Assembly (NCBI RefSeq): GCF_003046175.1
Contig: NZ_PZZM01000001.1
Coordinates: forward strand, 4,791,001 to 4,855,000
Direction: 5' to 3'
Length of the DNA stretch: 64,000 nucleotides
Source: Bosea sp. 124
GTDB taxonomy: Bacteria > Pseudomonadota > Alphaproteobacteria > Rhizobiales > Beijerinckiaceae
Under the pieces are notes generated by a model that was not told where the DNA came from, made no database searches, and saw only the letters and a list, made by a program, of their open reading frames with translations. The position numbers and the translations under genes are program-made. This document shows positions 19,487 through 28,396 of the stretch, piece by piece (position 1 is the stretch's first letter; each line of letters starts with the position of its first letter).

Positions 19487-20491
19487 TCAGCCGTTCTTGG
19501 CGGCGCGGGCCGCGCGCAGCCGCGCGAAATCCTCGCCGGCATGATGCGAGGAGCGCGTCAGCGGTGTCGATGACACCATCAGGAAGCCCTTCACATAGGC
19601 GATCGCCTCGAAGCCCTTGAACTCCTCGGGGGTGACGAAGCGGATCACCGCATGATGCTTGCGCGAGGGCGCGAGATACTGGCCGATCGTGATGAAATCG
19701 ACATCGGCCGAGCGCAGATCGTCCATGAGCTGCAGAATCTCGTTCCGCTCCTCGCCGAGGCCGACCATGATACCGGATTTGGTGAAGATGGTCGGGTCGA
19801 GTTCCTTGACCCGCTGCAGCAGGCGCAGCGAATGGAAATAGCGCGCGCCGGGGCGAACCTTGAGATACTTGCCCGGCACCGTCTCGAGATTGTGGTTGAA
19901 GACGTCGGGCTTCGCGGCGACCACGACCTCGAGCGCGCCGGGCTTGCGCAGGAAATCGGGCGTCAGGATCTCGATAGTCGTGCCGGGCGAGGCCTTGCGG
20001 ATGGCACGGATGACCTGCGCGAAATGCTCGGCGCCGCCATCCTTGAGGTCATCGCGATCGACCGAGGTGATCACGACATGCTCCAGCCCGAGCTTGGCCA
20101 CCGCCTGCGCGACCTTCTGGGGCTCCAGTGCGTCGAGGGCTTGCGGCACGCCGGTCTTGACGTTGCAGAAGGCGCAGGCCCGCGTGCAGGTGTCGCCCAT
20201 GATCATGAAGGTGGCGTGCTTCTTCTCCCAGCACTCGCCGATATTCGGGCAGCCAGCCTCCTCGCAGACCGTGACCAGCTTGTTTTCTTTGACGATCTTC
20301 TGGGTCTCGGCCCATTTCGGCGAGCCCGGCGCCTTGACCCTGATCCAGTCCGGCTTGCGCAGGATCGGGTTCTCGGGCCGCTTCTGCTTTTCCGGATGGC
20401 GCAGCTCCGCCGGCACGCCGGGGCCTTCCGCCTTCGGGTTGCCGATATTGGGTCGCGGGTCGCGATTGAGCAGGTCGAGGACGAGAGCCAT
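19487..20491 (-). CDS. lipA: Lipoyl synthase LipA
   Basis: A 334-aa radical-SAM enzyme that inserts two sulfurs into octanoyl chains on E2 and related lipoyl domains. Auxiliary [4Fe-4S] cluster cysteines in [13 protein letters not shown]; radical-SAM CX3CX2C motif in [12 protein letters not shown]; the closing RSSHH motif in [10 protein letters not shown] provides the serine ligand. All key residues present, full length. It lies downstream of the pyruvate dehydrogenase genes whose E1-beta and E2 lipoyl domains are its substrates. Confidence 0.98.
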   Translation of the reverse strand: MALVLDLLNRDPRPNIGNPKAEGPGVPAELRHPEKQKRPENPILRKPDWIRVKAPGSPKWAETQKIVKENKLVTVCEEAGCPNIGECWEKKHATFMIMGDTCTRACAFCNVKTGVPQALDALEPQKVAQAVAKLGLEHVVITSVDRDDLKDGGAEHFAQVIRAIRKASPGTTIEILTPDFLRKPGALEVVVAAKPDVFNHNLETVPGKYLKVRPGARYFHSLRLLQRVKELDPTIFTKSGIMVGLGEERNEILQLMDDLRSADVDFITIGQYLAPSRKHHAVIRFVTPEEFKGFEAIAYVKGFLMVSSTPLTRSSHHAGEDFARLRAARAAKNG

Positions 20492-20594
20492 CGGGACATA
20501 TCCATCGCGGCGGCTCCAGGGCCGCCGCCCGTCCTCTAGCTAATCGTCCCGGCGCTGCAGGGCAACCTCGTGCGGCGATCCCCGATGCCGCGGC

Positions 20595-20873
20595 TCAGCT
20601 TCGTCCGCGACCGGCGTTCCAGATCACGATCACGACGACCGCGCCGGCAATCGCCGCCGCGAGCGTGCGCCAGAAGCCGAAGATCGGAATCTCCATGAGT
20701 TCGGCCAGCCGGCTGCCGAGGAAGGAGCCCGCGACACCGACGAGCATGTTGGTGAAAAGGCCGTGATCGGAGGATGTGATGCGTTCGGCGATCCAGCCCG
20801 CGAGCATGCCGATCAGGATCGTGGCGAAGAAGCCGTAGCCCGGTTGGGCCATCGTGGCGGCGAAATTTTCCAT
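20595..20873 (-). CDS. GlsB/YeaQ/YmgE-family stress-response membrane protein
   Basis: A 92-aa protein with three hydrophobic helices: GFFATILIGMLAGWIAERI, NMLVGVAGSFLGSRL and TLAAAIAGAVVVIVIW. The glycine-rich helix pattern and size match the transglycosylase-associated/GlsB family, which is often induced by envelope or general stress. The start is placed at 20873 (MENFAATMAQ) after GGGGGA; a TTG at 20888 is less likely. A perfect EcfG-type promoter (20933-20957) faces it, which fits a stress role. A second small membrane protein gene lies upstream on the same strand. Confidence 0.88.
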   Translation of the reverse strand: MENFAATMAQPGYGFFATILIGMLAGWIAERITSSDHGLFTNMLVGVAGSFLGSRLAELMEIPIFGFWRTLAAAIAGAVVVIVIWNAGRGRS

Positions 20874-20932
20874 AAACCTATCCCCCAAAGCCGGGCGCCC
20901 CAGCCGAAACCAACGCGATCGCGCGTCCTGAT

Positions 20933-20957
20933 AACGGGGACGATAGCACGCGGTTCC
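20933..20957 (-). promoter_or_regulatory. EcfG-type (general stress response) promoter
   Basis: On the minus strand GGAAC at 20957-20953 is followed by exactly 16 bases and CGTT at 20936-20933. This is the consensus of the alphaproteobacterial PhyR/NepR/EcfG stress sigma factor (GGAAC, 16-17 bases, CGTT). It sits about 60 bp upstream of the GlsB-like ATG and points at it. No EcfG or PhyR gene is in the window, so the link is by motif. Confidence 0.75.
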
Positions 20958-21009
20958 GTGGACTTCGCTGCGATCGGATCGTTGTGCAATCCGTTCGCCG
21001 AATCCAGCA

Positions 21010-21348
21010 CTACGCGATGAACCGCGCCAGCAAAACGACGAGGATCGCGCCGATCACCGCCATGGCGGCCTCGTCGACGAAGGCATAGCCGGTGCGCACC
21101 TGCCAGCCGGTCAGCCTGACCAGCCCCTGCCCGACCAGCATGCCGAGCACGCCGACGACGGCATGGCGCAAAAGGCCGCCGCCGCCCACGACGAGGCTGG
21201 CGGCAAAGCCCGTGAGTGTGCCGAGTGCGACCGTCGGCGCGATCACGCGCCAGTCGAGCACGAGGCCGCGGCCCGGCGGGAGAATCTCGACCTTGTCGTC
21301 GGGGACGATGCGGTCGGCGTCGCGGGGTTTGCGGGTGCGTGGCGGCAT
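21010..21348 (-). CDS. Small membrane protein, GlsB-like in layout
   Basis: A 112-aa protein with a charged N-terminus (MPPRTRKPRDADRIVPDD) and three hydrophobic stretches: VIAPTVALGTLTGFAASLVV, LRHAVVGVLGMLVGQGLV and EAAMAVIGAILVVLLARFI. Length and glycine-rich helices resemble the neighbouring 92-aa protein, suggesting an old duplication or a shared family, though identity is too low to call by eye. The start at 21348 is chosen because residues upstream do not resemble a membrane-protein N-terminus; no strong ribosome site is seen. About 240 bp separate its stop from the downstream gene's ATG region. Confidence 0.65.
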   Translation of the reverse strand: MPPRTRKPRDADRIVPDDKVEILPPGRGLVLDWRVIAPTVALGTLTGFAASLVVGGGGLLRHAVVGVLGMLVGQGLVRLTGWQVRTGYAFVDEAAMAVIGAILVVLLARFIA

Positions 21349-21412
21349 GGACCGGATATAGGCCAAGCGCTGCGGAATGCTATCCCACGCCACGGGCTGG
21401 CAAAACCGCGCC

Positions 21413-21512
21413 GTCATCCCGGGCGCAGCGAAGCGGAGACCCGGGATCCATTCCGGAACAGTTCAGGAATGGATCCCGGATCGGCGCCGCTTCGCGGCTT
21501 GTCCGGGATGAC
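21413..21512. repeat. Dispersed palindromic intergenic repeat, copy A
   Basis: A 100-bp element between lpdA and the small membrane gene. The outer arms GTCATCCCGG (21413-21422) and CCGGGATGAC (21503-21512) are perfect inverted copies, and an inner pair at 21441-21454 and 21466-21479 is a perfect 14-bp inverted repeat around an 11-base spacer. The 17-base segment GCCGCTTCGCGGCTTGT occurs in the opposite orientation in copy B at 49.7 kb. It could fold as a long transcript hairpin behind the operon. Confidence 0.85.
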
Positions 21513-21544
21513 CGGCGTGTTTCAAAGCAGCGCCGAGAGCTGTC

Positions 21545-22984
21545 TCAGGCGTTCAGCACCTTGCCATAGGCATCGAGCACGCTTTCCTTCATCGTCTCCG
21601 ACAGAGTTGGATGCGGGAAGATCGTGTGCATCAGCTCTTCCTCGGTGGTCTCGAGGTTCATCGCGACGACGAAGCCCTGGATCAGCTCGGTGACTTCCGC
21701 GCCGACCATATGGGCGCCGAGCAGCTTGCCGGTCTTGGCGTCGAAGATCGTCTTGACGAGGCCTGAATCCTCGCCCAGCGCCACGGCCTTGCCATTGGCG
21801 ACGAAGGGGAAGCGGCCGACCTTCAGCTCATGGCCAGCGGCTTTCGCCTTGGCCTCGGTCAGGCCGACGCTGGCGATCTGCGGGTGGCAATAAGTGCAGC
21901 CCGGGATCATCAGCTTGTCCATCTCATGCGGGTGCAAGCCCTTGATCGCCTCGACGCAGATGACGCCCTCATGCTCGGCCTTGTGGGCCAGCATCGGCGG
22001 GCCGGCGACGTCGCCGATGGCGTAGATGCCCTTGACGCTGGTGCGGCAGAGCCCGTCGATGGCGATGAAGCCGCGATCGGTCTTCACGCCCACCACCTCC
22101 AGGCCAATATTCTCGATATTGGCGACGACGCCGACGGCCGAGATCATCCGGTCGGCAGTAATGGTCTGCTTGCCGCCCTTCTCGTCCTCGATATGGGCGG
22201 TGATCGAATCCGCGCCCTTCTCGACCTTGGTGACCTTGGCGCCGGTCAGGATCTTCATGCCCTGCTTCTCGAAGGCCTTTCGCGCGAAGGCGCCGATCTC
22301 GGCATCCTCCACGGGAACGACCTGCGACATCACCTCGACGACCGTCACCTCGACGCCCATCGTGCGGTAGAACGAGGCGAACTCGATGCCGATGGCGCCC
22401 GAGCCCATGACGAGCAGCGATTTCGGCATTTTTGGGGGCGTCATCGCCTCGAAATAAGTCCAGATCAGCTTGCCGTCCGGCTCCAGCCCCGGCAGCGCGC
22501 GGGGCCGGGCGCCGGTCGCGACGATGATGTGATCGGCGGTATAGGTGCCCTCGCCCTTGGCGTTCTTGGGCGGCGGCACCTGCGGCTGCATCGCCGGCTT
22601 CTTGGTCGGCGCCACGACGATTGTGCCGGGCTTGGTCAGCTTGGCCTCGCCCCAGATCACGTCGACCTTGTTCTTCTTCATCAGGAACTGGACGCCGTTG
22701 TTCATCCGGGCCGCGATGCCGCGCGAGCGCTTCACGATGGCGTCGAGATCCGCCTTGAACGTGCCTTCCAGCACGAGGCCGTAATCCTTGGCGTGCTGGC
22801 TGTAGTGCAGGATCTCGGCCGAGCGCAGCAGCGCCTTGGTCGGGATGCAGCCCCAGTTCGAGCAGATGCCGGCGAGATGCTCACGCTCGACGATGGCGGT
22901 CCTGAAGCCGAGCTGTGCCGCCCGGATCGCCGCGACATAGCCGCCTGGGCCGGAGCCGATGATGATGATGTCGTAGTCAGCCAT
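21545..22984 (-). CDS. lpdA: Dihydrolipoyl dehydrogenase (E3)
   Basis: A 479-aa flavoprotein that reoxidises the dihydrolipoyl groups of the pyruvate dehydrogenase complex with NAD. FAD motif IIIIGSGPGGYVAAIRAAQ, redox-active disulfide in GICSNWGCIPTKALLR, NAD-binding VMGSGAIGIEFASF, and C-terminal active His-Glu in HTIFPHPTLSETMKE. The disulfide loop reads CSNWGC, one residue from the usual CLNWGC of alphaproteobacterial E3, keeping both cysteines. It ends the pdh gene run; a DUF559 gene now separates it from pdhC. Confidence 0.97.
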   Translation of the reverse strand: MADYDIIIIGSGPGGYVAAIRAAQLGFRTAIVEREHLAGICSNWGCIPTKALLRSAEILHYSQHAKDYGLVLEGTFKADLDAIVKRSRGIAARMNNGVQFLMKKNKVDVIWGEAKLTKPGTIVVAPTKKPAMQPQVPPPKNAKGEGTYTADHIIVATGARPRALPGLEPDGKLIWTYFEAMTPPKMPKSLLVMGSGAIGIEFASFYRTMGVEVTVVEVMSQVVPVEDAEIGAFARKAFEKQGMKILTGAKVTKVEKGADSITAHIEDEKGGKQTITADRMISAVGVVANIENIGLEVVGVKTDRGFIAIDGLCRTSVKGIYAIGDVAGPPMLAHKAEHEGVICVEAIKGLHPHEMDKLMIPGCTYCHPQIASVGLTEAKAKAAGHELKVGRFPFVANGKAVALGEDSGLVKTIFDAKTGKLLGAHMVGAEVTELIQGFVVAMNLETTEEELMHTIFPHPTLSETMKESVLDAYGKVLNA

Positions 22985-22987
22985 GAG

Positions 22988-23434
22988 TCACCTGAGCTCC
23001 TCCCCTCCCCCTTGTGGGGAGGGGCTGGGGGTGGGGGGCGACGGACAGCATTCGAGCTGTCCGGATAAAGCGGCGAAGATCGTGTCGACCACCATCTCCG
23101 CCTCGATCATGATCTGCCGGTTGGTGAAGCGCAGGACGTGATAGCCGTTGCGCTCGAGCCAGGCGGTTCGGTCGGCGTCGTAGACGAGCGCCGCGTTGGT
23201 TCCGTGTTGATCGCCGTCGACCTCGATAATGAGCTTGGCGGCGAGACAGACGAAATCCGCAACGTAAGGCCCGAGCGCGACCTGCCGGCGGAAGTGACTG
23301 TCGTTGTGGGGGAGACGCTTGCGCAGCAGCGTCCAGAGGCGTTCTTCCGGATCGGTCAGGCTATGGCGGAGCTTGGGAGCATTTCGCTGAGCGGCCGGTG
23401 TCGCGACCTTTGGGCGATCTCGCAAGAACCGCAT
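22988..23434 (-). CDS. DUF559 endonuclease-like protein inserted in the pdh operon
   Basis: A 148-aa protein of the DUF559 family, a very-short-patch-repair-like PD-(D/E)xK fold. Motifs: LRHSLTDPEERLWTLLRKR, LGPYVADFVCLAAKLIIEVD and GDQHGTNAALVYDADRTAWL, followed by LRFTNRQIM. The D...E-x-D core (VADFVC...IIEVD) is present, so nuclease activity is possible but unproven. The start at 23434 is the first ATG with family-like sequence. The final 15 residues (PTPSPSPQGGGEELR) are encoded by a repeat hairpin, and the stop lies three bases from the lpdA ATG. A matching hairpin lies upstream. The gene looks like an insertion between pdhC and lpdA. Confidence 0.85.
   Translation of the reverse strand: MRFLRDRPKVATPAAQRNAPKLRHSLTDPEERLWTLLRKRLPHNDSHFRRQVALGPYVADFVCLAAKLIIEVDGDQHGTNAALVYDADRTAWLERNGYHVLRFTNRQIMIEAEMVVDTIFAALSGQLECCPSPPTPSPSPQGGGEELR
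23002..23024. repeat. Hairpin repeat at the 3' end of the DUF559 gene
   Basis: CCCCTCCCC at 23002-23010, a five-base loop, then GGGGAGGGG at 23016-23024: a perfect nine-base stem. It lies inside the last codons of the DUF559 gene. The same stem recurs at 23481-23503 on the other side of the gene. Confidence 0.85.
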
Positions 23435-23480
23435 CGCACTTCTCTCGATTGTGAAGTCTGGCTTTCCGCCCCCCGCCCTT

Positions 23481-23503
23481 CCCCTCCCCACGAGGGGGAG
23501 GGG
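23481..23503. repeat. Hairpin repeat upstream of the DUF559 gene
   Basis: CCCCTCCCC at 23481-23489, a five-base loop, then GGGGAGGGG at 23495-23503. The stem is identical to the hairpin at 23002-23024, and outer G-rich sequence is also shared in inverted orientation, so the two copies bracket the DUF559 gene. Confidence 0.85.
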
Positions 23504-23546
23504 TTAGGCCGAGGTATCGCCGCATCATCATGGGCCTTGGCGCTGA

Positions 23547-24890
23547 CTAAACCAGCATCGCCATCGGCTTCTCGATATAGCCCTTGAAGGCCTGCATCAG
23601 CTCGGCGCCGAGCGCCCCATCCACGGCGCGGTGATCGGTCGAGAGCGTCACCGACATGATCGTCGCGATCGCCAGCGCACCGTTCTTGACCACGGCGCGC
23701 TGCTCGCCGGCGCCGACCGCCAGGATCGTCGCATGCGGCGGGTTCACGATGGCAGCGAAGTCCTTGACGCCGAACATGCCGAGATTCGAGACCGCCGTGG
23801 TGCCGCCCTGATACTCCTCGGGCTTGAGCTTGCGGTTCTTGGCGCGGGCCGCCAGGTCCTTCATCTCGTTGGAGATCTGCGAGAGCGTCTTGTGGCAGGC
23901 ATCGCGGATCACCGGCGTGATCAGGCCGCCGGGGATCGAGACCGCGACGCCGACATCGGCGTGCTTGTGCTTGAGCATGGTGTTCTCGGTCCAGCTCACA
24001 TTGGCCTCGGGCACCGCACGCAGCGACAGAGCGATCGCCTTGATCACCATGTCGTTGACCGAGAGCTTGTAGGCCGGCTTGCCGTCCTTCTCGGGCGCGG
24101 CGGCGTTGAGCTCGGCGCGCAGCTTCAGCAGCGCGTCCAGCTCGCAATCGATCGTCAGGTAGAAATGCGGGATCGTCTGCTTGGATTCGAGCAGGCGGCG
24201 CGCGATCGTCTTGCGCATGCCGTCATGCGGCACTTCCTCATAGGAATCGGGCGCGAACAGCTTCTTGATCGTCTCGTCCGACATGCCGGCCGCGAGCGGT
24301 GCGGCAGCGGGCTTGGCCGCAGGAGCCGAAGTCGGCGCGGCAGCAGGCGCGGCCCTGGCACCGCCGCCGGCTTTCGCGGCCTCGATGTCCTTCTCGACGA
24401 TGCGGCCATGCGGGCCCGAGCCCTGCACCTTCGCGAGGTCGAGCCCGGCTTCCCTGGCAAGGCGACGCGCCAGCGGCGAGGCGAAGGAGCGCTCGCCGGA
24501 GGCCGAAGCAGGCGCGGACGCGGCGGGAGCAGCGGCAGGCGCAGCCGGAACGGCGGCGGCCGGTGCAGCGGCGGCGGCTGCAGTCTTGGGCGCCTCGGCC
24601 TTGGGAGCCTCAGCCTTCGCTGGCGCAGACGCTGCCTTCACATCCTCGCCCTCGGCGGCGATCACGCCGATGATCTCGTTGACCGCGACATCCGCCGTCC
24701 CCTCGGCGACGACGATCCTGGCTAGAATGCCCTCGTCGACGGCCTCGACTTCCATCGTCGCCTTGTCGGTCTCGATCTCGGCGATGATGTCGCCCGACTT
24801 GATCGAGTCGCCTTCCTTCTTCAGCCACTTGGCGAGATTGCCCTTCTCCATGGTGGGGGAGAGCGCAGGCATCAGGATGTTCACGGGCAT
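23547..24890 (-). CDS. pdhC: Pyruvate dehydrogenase E2, dihydrolipoamide acetyltransferase
   Basis: A 447-aa core enzyme that moves acetyl groups from lipoyl to CoA. One lipoyl domain (1-80) with the modified Lys about residue 43 in [12 protein letters not shown], an Ala/Pro-rich linker, a peripheral-subunit-binding domain in ASPLARRLAREAGLDLAK, a second linker, and the catalytic domain with DHRAVDGALGAELM near the end. All key residues present. Its ATG overlaps the stop of the upstream 128-aa membrane gene by ten bases. Downstream, the DUF559 insertion separates it from lpdA. Confidence 0.97.
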   Translation of the reverse strand: MPVNILMPALSPTMEKGNLAKWLKKEGDSIKSGDIIAEIETDKATMEVEAVDEGILARIVVAEGTADVAVNEIIGVIAAEGEDVKAASAPAKAEAPKAEAPKTAAAAAAPAAAVPAAPAAAPAASAPASASGERSFASPLARRLAREAGLDLAKVQGSGPHGRIVEKDIEAAKAGGGARAAPAAAPTSAPAAKPAAAPLAAGMSDETIKKLFAPDSYEEVPHDGMRKTIARRLLESKQTIPHFYLTIDCELDALLKLRAELNAAAPEKDGKPAYKLSVNDMVIKAIALSLRAVPEANVSWTENTMLKHKHADVGVAVSIPGGLITPVIRDACHKTLSQISNEMKDLAARAKNRKLKPEEYQGGTTAVSNLGMFGVKDFAAIVNPPHATILAVGAGEQRAVVKNGALAIATIMSVTLSTDHRAVDGALGAELMQAFKGYIEKPMAMLV

Positions 24891-25267
24891 GGCTGGAGGC
24901 TCGCTTTTTCCAAGGCGATGAGCAGCAGGCGGCGGGCGAGGCCCAAACCGAAGCTGAGAGAAACGAGGACGAAGGCGACGTAGTCGAGATGCTCGAGCGC
25001 AGTCCCGGCCAGCGTGGCACCCCTCATCAATTCCGGAGCGAAGGCCTGCATCGTCTCCGGCACCAGCGACAGGGCGCCTCCGCCGGCCAGGATGAAGGCG
25101 ATGAGATCGATACGGTGCAGCTCGAGGCGGGCGCGGGTCAGATGCGGCGGTGTCAGCGGCCGGGGTGCGAGACTTTCCTTCGGCCGGAAATAGGCAACGG
25201 CACCCGACGCACCGGCCGCAGCCAGGCCAACCGAAGCGAACATGGCTCCGATCGTGACCGCGGCCAT
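24881..25267 (-). CDS. Small membrane protein between pdhB and pdhC
   Basis: A 128-aa protein, not recognised. It begins MAAVTIGAMFASVGLAAAGA, a hydrophobic first helix, then a positively charged loop (FRPKESLAPRPL), a second helix IDLIAFILAGGGALSLVPE and a third YVAFVLVSLSFGLGLARRLL. Its ATG lies four bases past the pdhB stop and its stop overlaps pdhC by ten bases, so it is translated as part of the pdh operon. Three membrane helices suggest it might tether or support the complex at the membrane, but that is speculation. Such a gene is not a standard member of the operon. Confidence 0.75.
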   Translation of the reverse strand: MAAVTIGAMFASVGLAAAGASGAVAYFRPKESLAPRPLTPPHLTRARLELHRIDLIAFILAGGGALSLVPETMQAFAPELMRGATLAGTALEHLDYVAFVLVSLSFGLGLARRLLLIALEKASLQPCP

Positions 25268-25271
25268 CGCA

Positions 25272-26663
<1,392 letters not shown>

Positions 26664-26740
26664 GAACGCACCCGGATTTCGGAGAAGACGCGGGACTTGG
26701 GGAACGGCCCGGACGGGCCGCAGGCACGGCGGCGGGGCGC

Positions 26741-27856
26741 TCAGGCCCGCGCCGTCTCCAGCGTGATGTCGGTCCAAAGCTCCGACGGATCGGGCTCGGG
26801 ATCATGGGTCGCGAACTCGGCCGCGTCGTTGACGATCTCACGGACTTTCGCGTCGATCGCCTTCAGCTCGTCCTCGCCGACCTTGAACTCGCGGGTGAGA
26901 CGCCCCCTCACCTGCTCGATCGGGTCGTGCTCCTCGCGCATGCGCTGGACCTCGTCCTTGGAGCGGTATTTGGCAGGGTCCGACATCGAATGGCCGCGAT
27001 AGCGGTAGGTCTGCATCTCGAGGATGTAGGGGCCCTTGCCGCTGCGGGCATGCTCGATGGCGCGGTTGGCGGCGTCGCGCACGGCGCGGACGTCCATGCC
27101 GTCGACCTGCTCGCCGGGAATGCCGAAGGAGAGGCCGCGGCGGGAGAAGTCGGTCTGCGCCGAGGCTCGGTTGACCGAGGTGCCCATGGCGTAGCGATTG
27201 TTTTCGATCACGAACACGACCGGCAGCTTCCAGAGCTGGGCCATGTTGAAGCTCTCATAGACCTGGCCCTGATTGGCCGCGCCATCGCCGAAATAGGCCA
27301 TCGAGACCCGGCCGTCGGCGCGATACCAGTTCGCGAAGCCGAGCCCGGTGCCGAGCGAGACCTGCGCGCCGACGATGCCATGGCCGCCATAGAAGTTCTT
27401 CTCGCGGGAGAACATGTGCATGGAGCCGCCCTTGCCGCGGGAGTAGCCCCCTTGCCGGCCGGTCAGCTCCGCCATCACGCCGCGCGATTCCATACCGCAG
27501 GCCAGCATGTGGCCATGGTCGCGATAGCCGGTGATGACCTGATCGCCGTCCTTGGAGGCCATCTGCATGCCGATGACGACCGCTTCCTGGCCGATATAGA
27601 GGTGGCAGAAGCCGCCGATCAGGCCCATGCCATACATCTGGCCGGCCTTCTCCTCGAAGCGGCGGATCAGCAGCATCTCGCGATAGGCGTGCAGTTCCTC
27701 GTTCTTGCTGAAGACCGGAACATTGCTGGGCGCGGCGCCTGGCGCTCTCTCGCTTCCTGACTTGGCGCTTCCCGACTTTGCGGAGCGCGTCTTCGCCGGC
27801 TTTGCGGCGGCCTTGGCTTGGGCGGGAGCTTTTGTCTTGCGCGCGGCAACGGCCAT
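26741..27856 (-). CDS. pdhA: Pyruvate dehydrogenase E1 alpha
   Basis: A 371-aa thiamin-diphosphate enzyme that decarboxylates pyruvate and hands the two-carbon unit to lipoyl-Lys. ThDP/Mg motif in [20 protein letters not shown] through [10 protein letters not shown]; phosphorylation-loop-like [16 protein letters not shown] as in all E1 alphas. The first 35 residues are Lys/Ala-rich and probably disordered. The start at 27856 has GGAGG upstream. Two AT-rich palindromes lie 84-137 bp before the ATG. First catalytic gene of the pdhA-pdhB-pdhC-lpdA run. Confidence 0.97.
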   Translation of the reverse strand: MAVAARKTKAPAQAKAAAKPAKTRSAKSGSAKSGSERAPGAAPSNVPVFSKNEELHAYREMLLIRRFEEKAGQMYGMGLIGGFCHLYIGQEAVVIGMQMASKDGDQVITGYRDHGHMLACGMESRGVMAELTGRQGGYSRGKGGSMHMFSREKNFYGGHGIVGAQVSLGTGLGFANWYRADGRVSMAYFGDGAANQGQVYESFNMAQLWKLPVVFVIENNRYAMGTSVNRASAQTDFSRRGLSFGIPGEQVDGMDVRAVRDAANRAIEHARSGKGPYILEMQTYRYRGHSMSDPAKYRSKDEVQRMREEHDPIEQVRGRLTREFKVGEDELKAIDAKVREIVNDAAEFATHDPEPDPSELWTDITLETARA

Positions 27857-27939
27857 CGGCGGTCCTCCAGGATCATTCGACCTTGGTTGTAGAGGATCGC
27901 AAAACCCTTGGCGAGGAGGCTATCTCGCATTGCAGCATG

Positions 27940-27965
27940 ATCTAAGTTGTTGGTAAAACTTAGAT
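27940..27965. promoter_or_regulatory. Perfect palindrome upstream of pdhA (distal of two by gene distance: the nearer one)
   Basis: ATCTAAGTT, eight bases, AACTTAGAT: a perfect nine-base dyad about 84 bp upstream of pdhA in AT-rich sequence. A second dyad follows with its centre about 30 bp away, close to three helical turns. The arrangement suits two operators on one face of the DNA. It does not match the PdhR or other boxes I know. Confidence 0.6.
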
Positions 27966-27972
27966 TTAGAAA

Positions 27973-27993
27973 ATTAACTTGATTCCAGTTAAT
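27973..27993. promoter_or_regulatory. Second palindrome upstream of pdhA
   Basis: ATTAACT, seven bases, AGTTAAT: a perfect seven-base dyad beside the one at 27940-27965. The half-sites AACT/AGTT are shared with the first dyad (AAGTT/AACTT), so the same protein could bind both. The regulator is unknown. Confidence 0.5.
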
Positions 27994-28033
27994 CGATACG
28001 ATCGGGACTATTTGCCGGCGTCTCCGCCGTCTT

Positions 28034-28345
28034 TCAGCGCCCCATAAGGATGACGTCGTTGCGATGGACCCGGCCGAGGCTGTCGCGGGCGCGCTCTTCG
28101 AGCACGTCGCGATCGACCGCTTCGTCGCGGACGAGCGCGAGGCGTTGCTCCCAGATCTTGCGCTCGGCGGTCAGGCCGGCGAGTTCGGCCTCCATCTCGC
28201 GCAGCGAGCCCTGCAGGGTGTCGCGCGCCTCCAGGCCGCGCGCGCCATGCTGGGCGTGGAACATGAAATAGCTCACGGCCGCGCCCGACACGAGGTAGAG
28301 CGCGAGTGTGACGAGGACGGATCTGACGCCGCGGCGGATGACCAT
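28034..28345 (-). CDS. ftsB: FtsB/DivIC-family septum formation initiator protein
   Basis: A 103-aa single-pass membrane protein: a basic start (MVIRRGVRSVL), one helix VTLALYLVSGAAVSYFMF and a coiled coil through LQGSLREMEAELAGLTAERK, then the family tail with LEERARDSLGRVHRNDVILM. FtsB links FtsL and FtsQ in the divisome. A septum-initiator gene directly upstream of pdhA is the usual arrangement in alphaproteobacteria. The start at 28345 is fixed by the frame. Confidence 0.9.
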   Translation of the reverse strand: MVIRRGVRSVLVTLALYLVSGAAVSYFMFHAQHGARGLEARDTLQGSLREMEAELAGLTAERKIWEQRLALVRDEAVDRDVLEERARDSLGRVHRNDVILMGR

Positions 28346-28396
28346 GCCGAAAGCGTTATGCCGCCTTGGTTGAGGACTGGTTAACGCGCAGGCCTC

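Noticed and set aside
16981..19620. 879-aa open frame on the plus strand
   Set aside because: Antisense to the spermidine-synthase-like gene and the COQ10-like gene; no domain and shadow-like composition.
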